This document shows positions 62,679-64,000 of a DNA stretch of 64,000 bases, one piece after another. The notes beneath the pieces are model-generated. The model saw only the letters and a program-made list of their open reading frames with translations, was not told the origin of the DNA and searched no databases. Position numbers and translations under genes: made by a program. The stretch's first letter is position 1. Every line of letters begins with the position of its first letter. Source of the stretch: Mariniblastus sp. (GTDB lineage Bacteria > Planctomycetota > Planctomycetia > Pirellulales > Pirellulaceae); NCBI GenBank assembly GCA_022447555.1, contig JAKVBF010000011.1:186001-250000 (forward strand), written 5' to 3'.

Positions 62679-64000
62679 ATGATTAAACGTTTGCGAAGGT
62701 GGTTACAGGTTAAAACAGGCCGCGTCGAGACACCGATCGATGGAGACGCGCCGTTTTGGGTCGTGAGCGTTGGATTTCATCTGATCCTGCTTGTCCTGCT
62801 GGCCCGTATCATCATGCCCGCTGAAAAGCCGAGCGATCTCAAATTGGTGGTCAATGCGAGTGAACAAATCGATCTTGTCGAGCTCCCTCCCGAAGTTGCC
62901 TTTGACGAAGAACCAACCGAACCGTTGGGATCCAACGATGCCGAGTCATTTGAACTAGCCAACCAAGAGGCGCCCGAATTAGCAATCGAGAACGAAGTCA
63001 TCGAAGAATTCGACATGCCTGTAATGGAGGAGCTTGGTGAAATCGCTTCTGAAAACGAAAATCTGTTTTCAGAAACCGCCGAAGTCATGACGACTGTTGC
63101 GAAGACCGGGGCGGCGGGTTTCAGCGTCAAGGGTGCCGCTGGAGCTGTGGACCGAATGACCGAAGAAATTCTACTCTCTCTGCAGACACGCAAGACGACC
63201 GTTGTCTGGATGTTTGATCAATCAGCGAGCTTGCTTCGACAGCGCGCGGAAATTACGGAGCGGTTTGAAAAGATTTACACCGAACTCGGCATGCTTCAGG
63301 CGGCTGGCGACAACGCATTTTCTAAACACGATGATCGACCTCTACTGACGCAAGTTTGGGCCTTTGGTCAATCGATCAACCCGATGCTGGAAGAGGAGAC
63401 GGACGACTTGGAAGTGATCAAAGAATCAATCACTCGAATCCCTCGAGACAACACCGGTATAGAGAATGTTTTTTCCACGGTCTTGGAAGGTGTCGATCGC
63501 TTTAAAAAAGATCGGCGGATCAACCGGGCGACCGGACAGCGCAATCGCAACATCATGTTTATCGTTGTTTCGGATGAATCGGGTGACGACTCGATGCGAC
63601 TAGATGATGCCGTTGAAGCCTGTAACAAGTATGAAATCCCCGTTTACGTGATTGGTGTCCCCGCTCCGTTTGGTCGTGACACGACGTTTGTGAAATGGGT
63701 GGACCCAGACCCTAAATACGATCAAGAACCACAATTTGCTGAAGTTTCACAAGGTCCAGAGTCCTTGTTTTCTGAACGACTGAAACTGGAATTCACTGGT
63801 GGTGACTTTGACGATCTGGAAATGATCGATTCCGGGTTTGGCCCCTTCAGTTTGACTCGCCTCTGTTTCGAAACGGGTGGCATCTACTTTGCGGTGCACC
63901 CCAACCGTCGGGTTGGCAGAGTTCGCCGAACCGATACGAAAGCCTATTCGGCCGATTTAAGGTATTTCTTCAAGCCGGATAACATGCGGAAGTATCGGCC
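62679..64000 (+). CDS. Membrane-anchored vWA-domain protein (truncated by window end)
   Basis: An open frame from the ATG at 62679 to the last base, at least 440 residues, with no stop in the window. A short basic start is followed by one transmembrane helix (FWVVSVGFHLILLVLLARII), an acidic Glu/Asn-rich segment (about 55-140), and a von Willebrand A-like domain beginning TTVVWMFDQSASLLRQR, where the DxSxS-type metal site reads DQSAS. NIMFIVVSDESGDDS and VYVIGVPAPFG are later strands of that domain. The protein probably monitors or assembles an envelope complex. The partner genes must lie downstream. Confidence 0.8.
   Translation, partial: MIKRLRRWLQVKTGRVETPIDGDAPFWVVSVGFHLILLVLLARIIMPAEKPSDLKLVVNASEQIDLVELPPEVAFDEEPTEPLGSNDAESFELANQEAPELAIENEVIEEFDMPVMEELGEIASENENLFSETAEVMTTVAKTGAAGFSVKGAAGAVDRMTEEILLSLQTRKTTVVWMFDQSASLLRQRAEITERFEKIYTELGMLQAAGDNAFSKHDDRPLLTQVWAFGQSINPMLEEETDDLEVIKESITRIPRDNTGIENVFSTVLEGVDRFKKDRRINRATGQRNRNIMFIVVSDESGDDSMRLDDAVEACNKYEIPVYVIGVPAPFGRDTTFVKWVDPDPKYDQEPQFAEVSQGPESLFSERLKLEFTGGDFDDLEMIDSGFGPFSLTRLCFETGGIYFAVHPNRRVGRVRRTDTKAYSADLRYFFKPDNMRKYR

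Overview
The window looks like a chromosomal segment of a marine planctomycete (Planctomycetota, probably Pirellulales-like). The reasons are near-50% GC with frequent GTG/TTG starts, an LPS outer-membrane gene set (lpxC, lpxA, lptF-type permease, OmpH/Skp, Lpg1974-type porin), a fused SecD-SecF with an enlarged periplasmic domain, two GroELs around one GroES, and a TPR protein carrying two RNA-polymerase-alpha-CTD-like domains. No phage, IS element, CRISPR array or plasmid module is visible. The lineage call is inference from gene content.

Layout. 0.1-8 kb: two divergent units for tryptophan/kynurenine catabolism (cyclase-type formamidase, kynureninase and kynurenine 3-monooxygenase leftward; SDR, ALDH8/AmnC-type semialdehyde dehydrogenase, RidA deaminase and YtcJ-type amidohydrolase rightward), separated by an AT-rich repeat cluster that resembles an operator. 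8-12 kb: paired bacterial-PH membrane proteins and cysS. 12-16 kb: a leftward envelope glycosylation unit (AglD/LPTM-like protein, GT2, GT-C-like protein). 16-21 kb: a secreted anchored protein, then ompH-lpxC-lpxA-oxidoreductase. 21-33 kb: ABC-2 permease, a candidate small RNA with its own terminator, inositol monophosphatase, lptF-like, comF, DUF502, hemC, aromatic amino acid hydroxylase and an S9 peptidase. 33-45 kb: Lon-N-domain protein, BI-1 protein, dcd, GT87-like protein, HAD hydrolase, fatty-acid desaturase, DUF2071, TraB/TIKI and a porin. 45-51 kb: chaperone block groEL1-groES-groEL2-dnaJ-grpE-fmdB behind a strong sigma-54-type promoter match. 51-58 kb: tRNA-Thr(CGT), TPR/alpha-CTD protein, tgt, yajC and secDF. 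58-64 kb: an AhpD-like peroxidase-related gene with an in-frame UGA, an H3TH coiled-coil protein, a LysM protein, a serine-less alpha/beta hydrolase and a vWA protein cut by the window end.

Main points. (1) The AhpD-like gene at 58.3-58.9 kb reads through one in-frame TGA exactly where the family has the second cysteine of its CxxC redox motif (Cys-Pro-Tyr-UGA), with a stem-loop directly downstream. It is a probable selenoprotein that an ordinary gene caller splits into two fragments. (2) The TPR/double-alpha-CTD protein is an uncharacterised candidate DNA- or transcription-associated factor. (3) The tRNA-guanine transglycosylase has lost the three zinc-binding cysteines. (4) A GG-N10-GC sigma-54 promoter lies ahead of groEL1. 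(5) An orphan terminator and nested complementarity mark a candidate small RNA on the minus strand near 23.7-23.9 kb.
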